Numbered from the stretch's first letter, positions 6,817 through 15,597 are shown. The stretch is 38,485 nucleotides of DNA from an uncultured Clostridia bacterium (GCA_934278925.1 CAKQWJ010000021.1:1-38485); one strand, 5' to 3'. Numbers and translations are program-made. The notes: a model not told the origin generated them from the sequence alone.

Positions 6817-8412
6817 CTAGTTCTTCTTTCTGTACCGACGAATGCCGATCAGGCCGGCGATTGCCAGAAGAACCACTCCGCCGTACAGCACCGGATTGAA
6901 ATCGTCTCCGGTTTCAACGGTAGTTTTGGCGGCTTTCTTTGCCGCTGTGGTTTTCTTCGATTCCTTGCTGCCGTTGTTTTCGGTATCGGTCGGATTCGAT
7001 GGGTTTTCCGGATTGTTTTGATCCGTGGAATCGCCCGGATTCTCCGTAGTACCCGGATTGCTCGAATCGCCCGGATTGGTCGGACCGGCCGGATCCGTCG
7101 TGTCCGTTGGGGGCTCCTTTTCCTCTTCTTTTACCGAATAGGACAGAGTTGCCTGCAGCGATGCGGTTTCCACCATCGCACCGATCATTCGCTGGAACTT
7201 CTTTTCGTTCACCGTCACTTCCTGCGCCGGACGATACTGCTTCAGCTCCTGCAGCCACTGAACCTTTGCGGATGCGGTAATCGAAGCATCTTCGGAAGGC
7301 TTCTCATCGGAAATCAGGCGGAACTCTTCGCCACTCCGAATCGTCGCTTCCGTGTTTTTGTCATTCTTCTCCAGAGTCATTCCCGTTGGAATCTGAAGGG
7401 AATACTCCCCGTCGTAATCTTCCGATTCGGTGAGCTTTATCCAGCCGGTTTCCCACTTTCCGGAGGTTTCGTCCTTCCGGAAGGCGGTGTCTCCCTCAAA
7501 GGAAACGTTGGAGGACTTCGGCTCCGCATTCAGCACCTTGTCGCTCTTCGCGTGTTCGTACAGCACATTTCCCAGCGCATTTGCGGCGGAAGCCGTTAGA
7601 TTATTTCCTTCAATGCCGTAGTCGTTCAGCGTCAGCCATACGGCGTGCTGCGTTCCTTCCACCGCCTGCTCTTCCGTCACGAAATGAGATTCGCCGTTCA
7701 CTGCGGAGTAGTATTCCGGCGCCGTGAGGCCATAATCCGAACATGACACCACGGAATTGGCGGCCTTGAAAAACGGCTTTTGCTGGATGGCCTTTCCGGT
7801 TTCTTTTTCGGTCGCATTCCCGCTGCTAACTATTTTGATTACTTCCTGATTAAAATTCACCAGCGCTTTGTAATTCGCTCCGCTCTTGTCTTTCAGCGAG
7901 GCCAGTGTAAATGTGTGACCCTTCAGTTCCGGGAATGCCTTCAATACATCCGCAGAAGGCACCAGCATCGCATCGAACTGCGCGTCCGTCGGAACGTAGC
8001 CCGTGGAATCCTTTACAATTTCGTACATGGATTCCCCGTTATACGGATATCCGGCATAGAGAACGCTTTCCAGGCGGTCCATGCACTCCTCGTATTTCTC
8101 TTCACTGTCAAAATCCGATGCTTTCAAATAACCGTTCAGATATTTCGGCACCGAAACATCCCCCAGGCTGTCGGTATCGTGCGGCCAGAGCATCTGGTTG
8201 TTCATGCAGTACACTACCATCTTCCGATTGGCATCTTCCGGATTCGCCACGGAATGAATCCCATTCTCAAAAGAAATGGTCACCGATTCCTCGGAATCCG
8301 ATCCGCTTTCCGCGCCAAAGACGGCCGTGCTATTCCCCAATACAACGGCCGGTGCTGCCAATCCAATCGTCAAGATGAACGACAACAGACTTTTTAAATA
8401 CTTCTTATTCAT
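6817..8412 (-). CDS. Cell-surface protein with an internal thioester (TQXA-type) domain
   Basis: Thioester-domain adhesins of Gram-positives form a Cys-Gln thioester that bonds covalently to host molecules. This 531-residue protein has a signal peptide (cut near FGA34), a YCMNNQ motif with Cys69, and TQHAVW with Gln255, the two partners of the thioester (Pfam TED/TIGR TQXA style). About residues 270-420 hold further domains. A Pro/Gly/Asn/Ser/Thr-rich wall-spanning stalk (about 428-480) follows, with short repeats of the NPG/NPS kind. The C-terminus has VETGD, a hydrophobic helix (about 505-525) and RRYRKKN: a sortase sorting signal, but with VETGD in place of LPXTG. AAAGGGG lies before the ATG. 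Alone between two terminators. It might be the tip adhesin of a sortase-built fibre; the sortase at 28.0 kb is a possible, unproven partner. Confidence 0.88.
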   Translation of the reverse strand: MNKKYLKSLLSFILTIGLAAPAVVLGNSTAVFGAESGSDSEESVTISFENGIHSVANPEDANRKMVVYCMNNQMLWPHDTDSLGDVSVPKYLNGYLKASDFDSEEKYEECMDRLESVLYAGYPYNGESMYEIVKDSTGYVPTDAQFDAMLVPSADVLKAFPELKGHTFTLASLKDKSGANYKALVNFNQEVIKIVSSGNATEKETGKAIQQKPFFKAANSVVSCSDYGLTAPEYYSAVNGESHFVTEEQAVEGTQHAVWLTLNDYGIEGNNLTASAANALGNVLYEHAKSDKVLNAEPKSSNVSFEGDTAFRKDETSGKWETGWIKLTESEDYDGEYSLQIPTGMTLEKNDKNTEATIRSGEEFRLISDEKPSEDASITASAKVQWLQELKQYRPAQEVTVNEKKFQRMIGAMVETASLQATLSYSVKEEEKEPPTDTTDPAGPTNPGDSSNPGTTENPGDSTDQNNPENPSNPTDTENNGSKESKKTTAAKKAAKTTVETGDDFNPVLYGGVVLLAIAGLIGIRRYRKKN

Positions 8413-8489
8413 TTTTTCCCCTTTAAAGTTACATCTCTCTTGTTCTTCAATACATCAAGGTAAACTATCAGTTTATTGTACAGCAAAAG

Positions 8490-8523
8490 AAAATCCGCCG
8501 CAAGTTCTGCAGCGGATTTTTTC
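8490..8523 (-). terminator. Terminator of the lipoprotein gene at 8542
   Basis: AAAATCCGC (8490-8498) pairs with GCGGATTTT (8512-8520); the minus-strand transcript from the gene ending at 8542 runs through the stem into a T-rich stretch. Confidence 0.75.
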
Positions 8524-8541
8524 TTAAAAAATGCGATTTCA

Positions 8542-9237
8542 CTATTTATCCTTCTTTTCCGAGGAGCCCTCGCCGGAAGCGTATGCACCGACAATCTTCC
8601 AGGAATCGTCATCTTGTTTTTTCAGCTTCAGCTGGATTTCCTGCTTCAGCTCGCCGGTTTCGTCCACCTTCTTGGAGAACGCGTCCAGCATGTCCGGAAT
8701 CACGTCGGAATATACCTTCTTCATCAATGCCTTCTGACCCTTGGATACATAGAGGTTCGTCAGCTCATCCATGTGCTTCTCCATGTACTTGTTGGCAATC
8801 TTATTCACCTCGCTGTCCACATTGATGTCGTCCAGCTTGTACGGATTGTAGCCGTGGGTGGTCTTCACCAGAACCGTCGCCTCGTCATCCTTTATTTCTA
8901 CCTCGCCGATTTCATACTTCGTAATGAAGTTATCCTGCATCTTCTCGGTGAAATCATCGATGCTCTTGGTGGCTTTATCGCCCAGCTCCTTCTTGGACAG
9001 GCCGCTGGATGTGTAGAACACCTTGGACAGGTTCTCCAGATCCGAGAGTCCCAGTTCCTTCTCCACATCTTCCGTGCAATGCTTTCCCGCATCGGAGAAC
9101 GCTCCGCTTTCCAGGCTCTGCATGAATCCGTCTGCCGCATCTTTGACCTTCGATTCTTCCTTGTTTCCGCAGCCGGCAAATACCAGCACTGTCAGAAGCA
9201 GGGAAAGGGCCAGTGCCAATTTCTTCTTCATACTCAT
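8542..9237 (-). CDS. Lipoprotein of unknown function
   Basis: Start at 9237 chosen because GGAAGGAGG lies 7 bases upstream; the frame is open further but without a ribosome binding site. The 231-residue product starts with a lipoprotein signal ending LVFAGC (lipid cysteine 23). The rest is lysine- and aspartate-rich: a helical half with KDAADGFMQSLESGAFSDA, which resembles the repeat region of small Firmicutes lipoproteins that follow growth or wall stress, then an alpha/beta half with DEATVLVKTTHGYNPY and a final DDDSWKIVGAY strand. The layout recalls NTF2-like or DUF4878-type folds, but I cannot assign a family. It is flanked by terminators on both sides and is probably monocistronic. Confidence 0.8.
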   Translation of the reverse strand: MSMKKKLALALSLLLTVLVFAGCGNKEESKVKDAADGFMQSLESGAFSDAGKHCTEDVEKELGLSDLENLSKVFYTSSGLSKKELGDKATKSIDDFTEKMQDNFITKYEIGEVEIKDDEATVLVKTTHGYNPYKLDDINVDSEVNKIANKYMEKHMDELTNLYVSKGQKALMKKVYSDVIPDMLDAFSKKVDETGELKQEIQLKLKKQDDDSWKIVGAYASGEGSSEKKDK

Positions 9238-9343
9238 ATATATCCTCCTTCCATAACCGCAGATACCGTCGTTTTCAAAAATTATATTATACTTCCCGGG
9301 TTTCCGCAATACTCCAAAGAGCACCCTTTTGAGAGAAAAAAGC

Positions 9344-9378
9344 AGAAAATCCACCGCGCTCACCGCGATGGATTTTCT
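9344..9378 (-). terminator. Terminator of the hrcA-grpE-dnaK-dnaJ operon
   Basis: AGAAAATCCACCGCG (9344-9358) pairs with CGCGATGGATTTTCT (9364-9378) with one mismatch, 33 bases after the dnaJ stop. Confidence 0.8.
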
Positions 9379-9410
9379 ATTGCCAGTATGTATTGTGCGA
9401 TATTTGCGAT

Positions 9411-10556
9411 TTAGAATTTCAGCTTGGAGAATTTGCTCTTCTTCGGATAGGCTTTCTCGGACAGTTCGTCCGCCATTTTCTGAATGGCCTTCTTCTCCTT
9501 GGAGCTGAGTTTTGTCGGCACCTCCACGATGACCTTTACGAACAGATCTCCGTACCGTCCGGTGCGAGGGTTCTTTACGCCCTTGCCCTTCAGGCGGAAA
9601 TTGGATCCGGTCTGAGTTCCCGCCGGAATGGTGTAGCTGTAGGTCTCGTTGAAGCCCGGCACGCTCACCTTTGCGCCCAGCGCTGCCTGATCGAAGGAAA
9701 TCGGCAGGTCCAGATACAGGTCGTCACCTCTTCTCTTATAGGTGCTGTGGGGACGTACATTCAGCACGATGTACAGGTCTCCGCTCGGTCCGCCGTTGGT
9801 TCCCGGCTCGCCCTGACCCCGAATCGGAATCACGCTGTCGTTGTCCACGCCCGCCGGAATATTGATCTTAATCTTAACCTTCTTCCGAACTGCGCCGGCA
9901 CCGTGGCAATCCGGACACGGTGTGTCGATAATCTGACCGGTTCCGCCGCACTTGGAGCAGGTGGTCACGTTCTGAATTCGGCCGAACGGCGTATTGGATA
10001 CCTGGGTCACCTGACCGGTTCCGCCGCAGGCGTCGCAGGTGCGCTTGGAGGTTCCCGGTGCCGTGCCTTCCCCATTACAGGTCTTGCACTGTACCATCTT
10101 GGTCAGTTCCACTTCCTTCTCACAGCCGAAGATTGCCTCGGTAAAATCAATGGTAATCTCCTTCTGCAGATCCCGGCCCTTCATCGGACCGTTACGCCGT
10201 GCGGAACGCCGGCCGCCGCCGAAGCCGCCAAAACCGCCGCCACCGCCGAACATATCAAATATATCGCTGAAATCGAAGCCGCCAAAACCGTCGAATCCAC
10301 CGGCGCCGCCTCCGAAGCCGGCATTTGGATCCACTCCGGCATGGCCGAATCGATCGTATTTGCTCTTTTTATCCGGATCCGACAGAACCGCATAGGCTTC
10401 GTTCACTTCTTTGAACTTCTCTTCCGCCTCTTTGTCGTCGGGATTCCGGTCCGGATGATACTTCATGGCCATCTTACGGAATGCCTTCTTGATTTCATCA
10501 TCCGATGCGCCCTTTTGAAGTCCAAGCACTTCGTAATAATCTCTTTTTTCAGCCAT
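9411..10556 (-). CDS. dnaJ: Chaperone DnaJ (Hsp40)
   Basis: Co-chaperone that delivers unfolded protein to DnaK and triggers its ATPase. The 381 residues follow the type I layout: J domain (1-70) with HPD at 34-36, a Gly/Phe-rich linker (about 75-115) full of GGFGGF repeats, four zinc-binding CxxCxGxG motifs (CKTCNGEG, CDACGGTG, CSKCGGTG, CPDCHGAG; about 150-215) and the client-binding C-terminal domains. AAAGGAACG precedes the ATG. Last gene of the heat-shock operon; a hairpin lies in the 96-base gap from dnaK. Confidence 0.98.
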   Translation of the reverse strand: MAEKRDYYEVLGLQKGASDDEIKKAFRKMAMKYHPDRNPDDKEAEEKFKEVNEAYAVLSDPDKKSKYDRFGHAGVDPNAGFGGGAGGFDGFGGFDFSDIFDMFGGGGGFGGFGGGRRSARRNGPMKGRDLQKEITIDFTEAIFGCEKEVELTKMVQCKTCNGEGTAPGTSKRTCDACGGTGQVTQVSNTPFGRIQNVTTCSKCGGTGQIIDTPCPDCHGAGAVRKKVKIKINIPAGVDNDSVIPIRGQGEPGTNGGPSGDLYIVLNVRPHSTYKRRGDDLYLDLPISFDQAALGAKVSVPGFNETYSYTIPAGTQTGSNFRLKGKGVKNPRTGRYGDLFVKVIVEVPTKLSSKEKKAIQKMADELSEKAYPKKSKFSKLKF

Positions 10557-10610
10557 CTTTCGTTCCTTTCCAAAATATATCTATTTCATTTGTCATTATC
10601 ATGAAATGAC

Positions 10611-10635
10611 AGCTGCCGGCAGTACGCCGGCAGCT
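10611..10635. other. Hairpin in the dnaK-dnaJ gap
   Basis: AGCTGCCGGC (10611-10620) and GCCGGCAGCT (10626-10635) form a perfect 10-bp stem with a 5-base loop. On the transcribed minus strand it is not followed by T residues, so it is more likely an RNA-stabilising or partial attenuation element that lowers dnaJ relative to dnaK than a full terminator. Confidence 0.7.
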
Positions 10636-10652
10636 TTTCTATAATACACAGA

Positions 10653-12527
10653 TTATTTATCGTCGTCAACTACTTCGTAGTCTGCGTCTACTGTGTTTCC
10701 GTTGTGTGCCGCACCGGAGTTCTGATCTCCCGCTGCCTGCTGTGCACCCATGTCCGGTCCTGCCTGACCTGCGGCACCCTGTGCAGCCTGTGCTTCCTGA
10801 TAGATTCTGGTGGAGATTGGATAGAATGCGTTGGTCAGCGCTTCCATCTTGCTCTTCAGGTCTTCGGTGGATGCGTTGTTGTTCAGCGCTTCCTGCAGAT
10901 CCTTCTTCGCATTTTCCACTGCGGTCTTCTCGGAATCGTTTACCTTGTCGCCCAGCTCGTTCATCTGCTTTTCGACTTCGAAAATCATGCCCTCTGCCTG
11001 GTTCTTGGTCTCGATTTCTTCCTTATGCTTCTTATCTTCCTCAGCGAATCTCTCCGCTTCCTTGATCTTCTCGTTGATCTCATCCTCGGACAGCTTGGTG
11101 GAGGAGGTGATGGTAATCTTCTGTTCCTTACCGGTACCCAGATCCTTTGCGCTTACGTTAACGATACCGTTGGCATCGATATCGAAGGTAACCTCAATCT
11201 GCGGAATTCCACGAGGAGCCGGTGCAATGCCGGACAGCTGGAATCTTCCCAGTGTGATGTTGTCGGAAGCCATCTCTCTTTCACCCTGCAGTACGTGAAT
11301 GTCTACTGTGGTCTGGTTATCTGCTGCGGTGGAGAAAATCTGACTCTTCTTTGTCGGAATCGTGGTGTTTCTCTCGATCAGTTTGGTAGCGATTCCGCCC
11401 AGTGTCTCGATGGACAGGCTCAGCGGAGTAACATCCAGCAGCAGTACGTCATTGACCTCACCGGTCAGTACGCCGGCCTGAATGGATGCACCGACTGCAA
11501 CGCACTCATCCGGGTTGATGCCCTTGAACGGTTCCTTACCGGTTACTCTCTGTACCGCAGCCTGTACTGCCGGGATACGTGTGGAACCACCGACCAGGAT
11601 AACCTTGTCCAGGTCTGCCGGAGTAACGCCGGCATCTCTCATTGCCTTGTTCATCGGCTCGATGGATCTGTCTACCAGATCGGAAGTGAGCTGATCGAAT
11701 CTCGCTCTGGTCAGGTCCATATCCAAATGCAGCGGACCGTCAGCGGTTACGGTGATGAACGGCAGGTTAATCTTTGTGGTCTGTGCGCTGGACAGTTCCT
11801 TCTTTGCCTTCTCTGCGGCTTCCTTCAGTCTCTGCAGTGCCATGTTGTCCTGTCTCAGGTCCACGCCGTGCTCCTTCTGGAAGGAGTCTGCCAGGAAGTC
11901 CATGACCTTATTATCGAAGTCATCGCCGCCCAGGTGCGTATCACCGTTGGTTGCCAGTACTTCGAAAACGCCGTCGCCCAGTTCCAGTACGGATACATCG
12001 AATGTACCGCCGCCCAGGTCGTATACCAGGATCTTGTGGGATCCCTCTGCCTTGTCCAGACCGTATGCCAGGGACGCAGCGGTCGGCTCGTTGATAATTC
12101 TCTTTACATCCAGTCCGGCAATCTTACCGGCATCCTTGGTTGCCTGCTTCTGTGCATCGGAGAAGTATGCCGGCACGGTGATTACCGCTTCGGTAACCTT
12201 CTCGCCCAGATAGCTTTCCGCATCTGCCTTCAGCTTTGCCAGAATCATCGCGGAAATATCCTGCGGTGTGTACTGCTTTCCGTCGATTTCTACGTGATAG
12301 TTCTCACCCATGTGTCTCTTAATGGATGCGATGGTTCTGTCCGGGTTGGTGATGGCCTGTCTCTTTGCAGTCTCACCTACCAGTCTCTCACCGTTCTTTG
12401 TGAATGCCACTACGGACGGAGTGGTTCTTGCACCCTCTGCGTTAGCGATTACGGTCGGTTCTCCACCTTCCAGTACAGCGACACAGCTGTTTGTTGTTCC
12501 CAAATCAATTCCAATTACTTTGCTCAT
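10653..12527 (-). CDS. dnaK: Chaperone DnaK (Hsp70)
   Basis: ATP-driven chaperone of the cytoplasm. The 624-residue sequence has the usual Hsp70 parts: IGIDLGTTNSCVAV phosphate loop (5-18), the NEPTAASLAYGLD and VYDLGGGTFDVSVLELGDG ATPase signatures, ILVGGSTRIPAVQ, the DVTPLSLSIETLGG linker (about 365) before the substrate-binding domain, and an Ala/Gln/Gly-rich lid tail ending in DADYEVVDDDK. This lacks the roughly 20-residue insertion of Gram-negative DnaK in the ATPase domain, as expected of Firmicutes. It follows grpE by 25 bases in an HrcA-controlled operon. Confidence 0.99.
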   Translation of the reverse strand: MSKVIGIDLGTTNSCVAVLEGGEPTVIANAEGARTTPSVVAFTKNGERLVGETAKRQAITNPDRTIASIKRHMGENYHVEIDGKQYTPQDISAMILAKLKADAESYLGEKVTEAVITVPAYFSDAQKQATKDAGKIAGLDVKRIINEPTAASLAYGLDKAEGSHKILVYDLGGGTFDVSVLELGDGVFEVLATNGDTHLGGDDFDNKVMDFLADSFQKEHGVDLRQDNMALQRLKEAAEKAKKELSSAQTTKINLPFITVTADGPLHLDMDLTRARFDQLTSDLVDRSIEPMNKAMRDAGVTPADLDKVILVGGSTRIPAVQAAVQRVTGKEPFKGINPDECVAVGASIQAGVLTGEVNDVLLLDVTPLSLSIETLGGIATKLIERNTTIPTKKSQIFSTAADNQTTVDIHVLQGEREMASDNITLGRFQLSGIAPAPRGIPQIEVTFDIDANGIVNVSAKDLGTGKEQKITITSSTKLSEDEINEKIKEAERFAEEDKKHKEEIETKNQAEGMIFEVEKQMNELGDKVNDSEKTAVENAKKDLQEALNNNASTEDLKSKMEALTNAFYPISTRIYQEAQAAQGAAGQAGPDMGAQQAAGDQNSGAAHNGNTVDADYEVVDDDK

Positions 12528-12552
12528 TTCTATTACCTTTCCTTCCTTGAAA

Positions 12553-13122
12553 TTACTTTGTTACTGCGACCATAGACGGTCTGATTACTTTATCGTTCAA
12601 AGCGTAGCCCTTCTGCAGGACCTTACTTACTTTGCCGCTTTCCAGCTCTTCATTCTCTTCGGTCATCACCGCATTGTGCTTCGTCGGGTCAAAATCCTGA
12701 CCTTCCGCTTCCACTTCCGCCAGACCGGATTTCTGAAGCTCCGTTACCATTTGGGTAAAAATAAGTTCCATTCCCTTGGCGTATCCGGCAGGGTCATCCT
12801 CTGCGCTGGCCGCCAGGGCTCTTTCAAAATTGTCCAGAACCGGAAGCAATTCCATCACCAGCTTCTCGGTGGCATATTCCCGAATGTCGTTCTTTTCCTT
12901 CGCTACCCGTTTCTTGTAGTTCTGGAACTCGGCCATCAGGCGGACGTATTTCTCGTTTCCGTCATCGGCTTTTTCTTCGGTCTTCTCTTCTGCCTTTTCC
13001 TGGGTCTCTTCCGCCTCCGGTGCGTTATCTTCTTCCGGAGTCTCGGACGTCTCCGCCGAACCGGTTTCTTTTTTTACTTCATCTTCCGGAGTCTGGGCTT
13101 CCTTCTTCTGTTCTTCACTCAT
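12553..13122 (-). CDS. grpE: GrpE, nucleotide exchange factor of DnaK
   Basis: GrpE opens the nucleotide cleft of DnaK to release ADP. The chosen ATG (13122) lies inside the end of hrcA in an ATGAGTGA overlap with AAAGGA upstream; in-frame ATGs up to 13143 lack a ribosome binding site. The protein has 189 residues: a very acidic disordered leader (about 1-50, Glu/Lys/Ala-rich), a long coiled-coil (about 55-110, with YVRLMAEFQNYKKRVAKE), and the beta-wing carrying NAVMTEENEELESGKVSKVLQ and the terminal GYALNDKVIRPSMVAV motif diagnostic of GrpE. Confidence 0.97.
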   Translation of the reverse strand: MSEEQKKEAQTPEDEVKKETGSAETSETPEEDNAPEAEETQEKAEEKTEEKADDGNEKYVRLMAEFQNYKKRVAKEKNDIREYATEKLVMELLPVLDNFERALAASAEDDPAGYAKGMELIFTQMVTELQKSGLAEVEAEGQDFDPTKHNAVMTEENEELESGKVSKVLQKGYALNDKVIRPSMVAVTK

Positions 13123-14167
13123 CCTCTTTCTCATCCTTTCCATTGCTCAGCATAAACGATTGGCTGAGGTTGTTTGTCAAATATTCCATAATCGAGGTGA
13201 CCTCGCTGTAGTTCATACGGGTCGGCCCGATAACGCCGATTTTGCCCACCAGCTTGCCGTCCACGTGGTAGGTGGCGGTAATCACGGAGCTGTTCTTCAT
13301 GGCCTGTTCCGGATTCTCGTTGCCGATGGTGACGATTACGCCGTTGTCCCGGTTCAGAATGTCCCGGGTGAATTCCTCCTTCCGGCTCACCAGCTCCAGG
13401 AAGGATTTGGCCCGATCCAGGTCGCTGTATTCCGGAATGTTGAATATGTTGGTGAGGCCTTCCATGTACAGGTTGACGTTCAGCATATCCTCCAACGTCC
13501 GCATGAAGTTGGGCATCACGTCTCCTGCCAGGGAACTCAGCGCCCCCAGGTCGGTGCCCACATCTTCGATGATAGAATTCTTCAGCACGTCGTCGATGGT
13601 GTGACCTTTATAATGGTAGGTCATGGTCTTGCTGAGAATCTCCAGGGCGTCGTTGGTGTACGGCACGTTCAGGCGCAGGGTGGTGTTGGTCACCTTTCCG
13701 CTGTCTGCCACAATCATCAGGACGATTTTGTCATCGTCGATGGGAAGCAGCCGGATGAACTTCAGGGTGTCCTGCCGAGTGGACGGGGTCATGGCAAAGG
13801 ATGCCAGCTTCGTAATCTCGGACAGAAGCTCTGCCGCGTGGCGAATGGTCTGATCGAACTCGTTCCGGTTCGCCCGAAGTCGCTCGTTGATGGTCTGCTT
13901 CTCCTGAAGGCTCAAGTCCGTCTTCTGCATCATGTTGTTCACGTAGAGCCGGTACGCCTTATCGGAAGGAACTCGTCCCGCCGATGTGTGGGGATGAGTC
14001 AGATAACCCATCTCTTCCAGATCCGCCATCTCATTCCGAATGGTGGCCGGGCTCACGCCAAAATCATATTTCTTCGCGATGGAACGGGAGCCTACCGGTT
14101 CGGCGTTCTGCACGTAATCCGTAATAATTGCCTGAAGGATTCGCAGTTTTCGTTCTGTTAAATCCAT
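13115..14167 (-). CDS. hrcA: HrcA, heat-inducible transcription repressor
   Basis: HrcA binds CIRCE elements and needs GroEL to stay active. The start at 14167 follows AGGAGG by 7 bases; a 13-residue longer frame would begin inside the CIRCE repeat. The 350-residue protein opens with a winged helix (LTERKLRILQAIITDYV, then GVSPATIRNEMADLEEMGYL as recognition helix, about 40-60, and HPHTSAGRVPSDKAYR). The middle is the inserted dimerising GAF-like domain, and the end carries GVIGPTRMNYSEVTSIMEYL, a strong family signature. First gene of its operon and thus self-repressed through the CIRCE at 14196. Confidence 0.98.
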   Translation of the reverse strand: MDLTERKLRILQAIITDYVQNAEPVGSRSIAKKYDFGVSPATIRNEMADLEEMGYLTHPHTSAGRVPSDKAYRLYVNNMMQKTDLSLQEKQTINERLRANRNEFDQTIRHAAELLSEITKLASFAMTPSTRQDTLKFIRLLPIDDDKIVLMIVADSGKVTNTTLRLNVPYTNDALEILSKTMTYHYKGHTIDDVLKNSIIEDVGTDLGALSSLAGDVMPNFMRTLEDMLNVNLYMEGLTNIFNIPEYSDLDRAKSFLELVSRKEEFTRDILNRDNGVIVTIGNENPEQAMKNSSVITATYHVDGKLVGKIGVIGPTRMNYSEVTSIMEYLTNNLSQSFMLSNGKDEKEDE

Positions 14168-14195
14168 TGTTCTGCCTCCTTCTGTTTCCTCGTTG

Positions 14196-14262
14196 TTAGC
14201 ACTCAATACACTGGAGTGCTAATCACTGTCTATAGTGTACTCTCACCCTCCCAAATAGTCAA
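14196..14262 (-). promoter_or_regulatory. Perfect CIRCE operator and promoter of the hrcA operon
   Basis: TTAGCACTC-N9-GAGTGCTAA (14196-14222) matches the CIRCE consensus at all 18 arm positions. Upstream on the minus strand lie TTGACT (14262-14257), a 17-base spacer and TACACT (14239-14234), so transcription would start at or just before the CIRCE. Repression by HrcA with heat induction follows from known biology. Confidence 0.97.
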
Positions 14263-14280
14263 CGAGTAAATTGAAGTTTT

Positions 14281-14309
14281 TTGTGTTTTTTCTGTGATTA
14301 GTGTACAAT
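14281..14309 (+). promoter_or_regulatory. Promoter of the pyridoxamine kinase gene
   Basis: TTGTGT (14281-14286), 17 bases, TACAAT (14304-14309), 32 bases before the ATG at 14341. It diverges from the hrcA promoter. Confidence 0.65.
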
Positions 14310-14340
14310 ACTCATGTTTAAACATTCAGGAGGAATCACC

Positions 14341-15171
14341 ATGGATTACAAAAGAATTCTTACAATACAGGACATTTCCTGCGTGGGCCAGTGCTCCCTC
14401 ACCGTAGCGCTCCCCATCCTCTCCGCCTGCGGCCTGGAGACGGCCATTCTCCCCTCGGCGGTGCTGTCCACCCACTCCGTGGGCTTCCGGGATTTCACCT
14501 TCCGGGACCTGACGGAGGACATTCCCGCCATCGAACACCACTGGCAGCAGGAGGGAATCCGCTTTCAGGCGGTGTACACCGGCTACCTGGGAAGCGCCCG
14601 CCAGATTGAAATGGTCCAAGACATCTGCCGAAATCTGCTGGTGCCCGGCGGCAAAAAAATCGTAGATCCCGCCATGGCCGACCGGGGAGAGCTGTATCCG
14701 GTCTTCGATATGGATTTCGTTCAGGAGATGAAAAAATTAGTGGGAGAAGGAGATATCGTGCTGCCCAACATTACCGAGGCTTCGCTTCTGACCGACACAG
14801 AGTATCGGGAGGAATACGATGAGGAGTACATCTGCGGCCTGGTGGACGGAATTCACCGATTGGGTGCCGGCACCGTGGTGCTCACCGGCGTGAGCTACGA
14901 CGCCCAAAGCACGGGAGTCCTGGTTTCGGAGCAGGGCAAACAGACCTACTACCGCCACGAGCTGCTGGACCGGGGCTGCCACGGCACCGGGGACGTGTAC
15001 GCCTCTTCCTTTGTGGGGGCGTACATGCACGGCAAAACCGTCCCGGAGGCCGCCCGGATCGCAGCGGATTATACCCTGGCCTGCATCAAAAACACCCTGG
15101 ACGACCCGGACCACTGGTACGGTGTAAAATTCGAGCCGGTGCTGGGGGAACTGATTGACGCACTGAAGTAA
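14341..15171 (+). CDS. pdxY: Pyridoxal/pyridoxamine kinase, ribokinase family
   Basis: Phosphorylates vitamin B6 vitamers to form pyridoxal phosphate in the salvage route. The start at 14341 follows CAGGAGG by 8 bases; upstream in-frame ATGs lack a ribosome binding site. The 276-residue length fits PdxY/PdxK. Seen in sequence: an N-terminal TIQDISCVGQCSLTVALP substrate loop, PTH-like LPSAVLSTHS, KIVDPAMADRGELYP, LPNITEASLLT, and the catalytic GCHGTGDVYASSFV loop (Asp as base, anion hole in the Gly residues). Substrate choice between pyridoxal and pyridoxamine cannot be read from this. It stands alone; no B6 synthesis genes are near. The aminotransferase at 3 kb and others would use its product. 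Confidence 0.93.
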   Translation: MDYKRILTIQDISCVGQCSLTVALPILSACGLETAILPSAVLSTHSVGFRDFTFRDLTEDIPAIEHHWQQEGIRFQAVYTGYLGSARQIEMVQDICRNLLVPGGKKIVDPAMADRGELYPVFDMDFVQEMKKLVGEGDIVLPNITEASLLTDTEYREEYDEEYICGLVDGIHRLGAGTVVLTGVSYDAQSTGVLVSEQGKQTYYRHELLDRGCHGTGDVYASSFVGAYMHGKTVPEAARIAADYTLACIKNTLDDPDHWYGVKFEPVLGELIDALK

Positions 15172-15275
15172 GCCGGCGCCCGGGCCGGGTTTGCTGCTCT
15201 GACCGGCCCATGGTTCGCGCAAGAAAACCGAATTCATTGGGTTTCCGGGGAATCGTACGCAAACCGGGGCGGCCG

Positions 15276-15440
15276 CCGGGCCGGGTTTGGGACTCCGCCG
15301 GACCGGGTTTGGGGCTCCGCCGGGCTGGCTTTGGGACTCCGCCGGGCCGGGTTTGGGGCTCCGCCGGGCCGGCTTTGGGGCTCCGCCGGGCCGGCTTTGG
15401 GACTCCGCCGGGCCGGGTTTGGGGCTCCGCCGGGCCGGAT
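15276..15440. repeat. 22-bp minisatellite, about 7.5 copies
   Basis: Seven full units and one partial unit of CCGGGCCGGGTTTGGGACTCCG and close variants, starting at 15276, 15298, 15320, 15342, 15364, 15386, 15408 and 15430. Differences are confined to a few positions (GGG/GGC in the middle, GAC/GGC near the end). 22 is not a multiple of 3, so the unit is not a coding repeat. Confidence 0.95.
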
Positions 15441-15555
15441 TCAGATGAGAAGTGATGCATGGACCCTTGTTTTTCCGTCTCATGCATCAACTCCATTTTC
15501 GGGGTTGATGCATGAGCACCCATTTTTTTGTTCCATGCATCACTTTTCCGCATTG
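15440..15555. repeat. 116-bp palindromic composite, copy 1
   Basis: Nested inverted repeats: AAGTGATGCATGG (15450-15462) pairs with CCATGCATCACTT (15533-15545), and inside it CTCATGCATCAAC (15479-15491) pairs with GTTGATGCATGAG (15504-15516). Neighbouring arms can also pair through TGATGCATG/CATGCATCA, giving alternative folds. Follows a CCGGGCCG tail of the minisatellite. Confidence 0.9.
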
Positions 15556-15597
15556 CCGCCGGACATCAGCCCTTTAATTGCTCGGCGGCGGTGAACC

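Noticed and set aside
10704..12575. Very long plus-strand open frame of more than 600 codons opposite dnaK
   Set aside because: A mirror of the dnaK reading frame; dnaK is certain and the opposite product has no recognisable domain.
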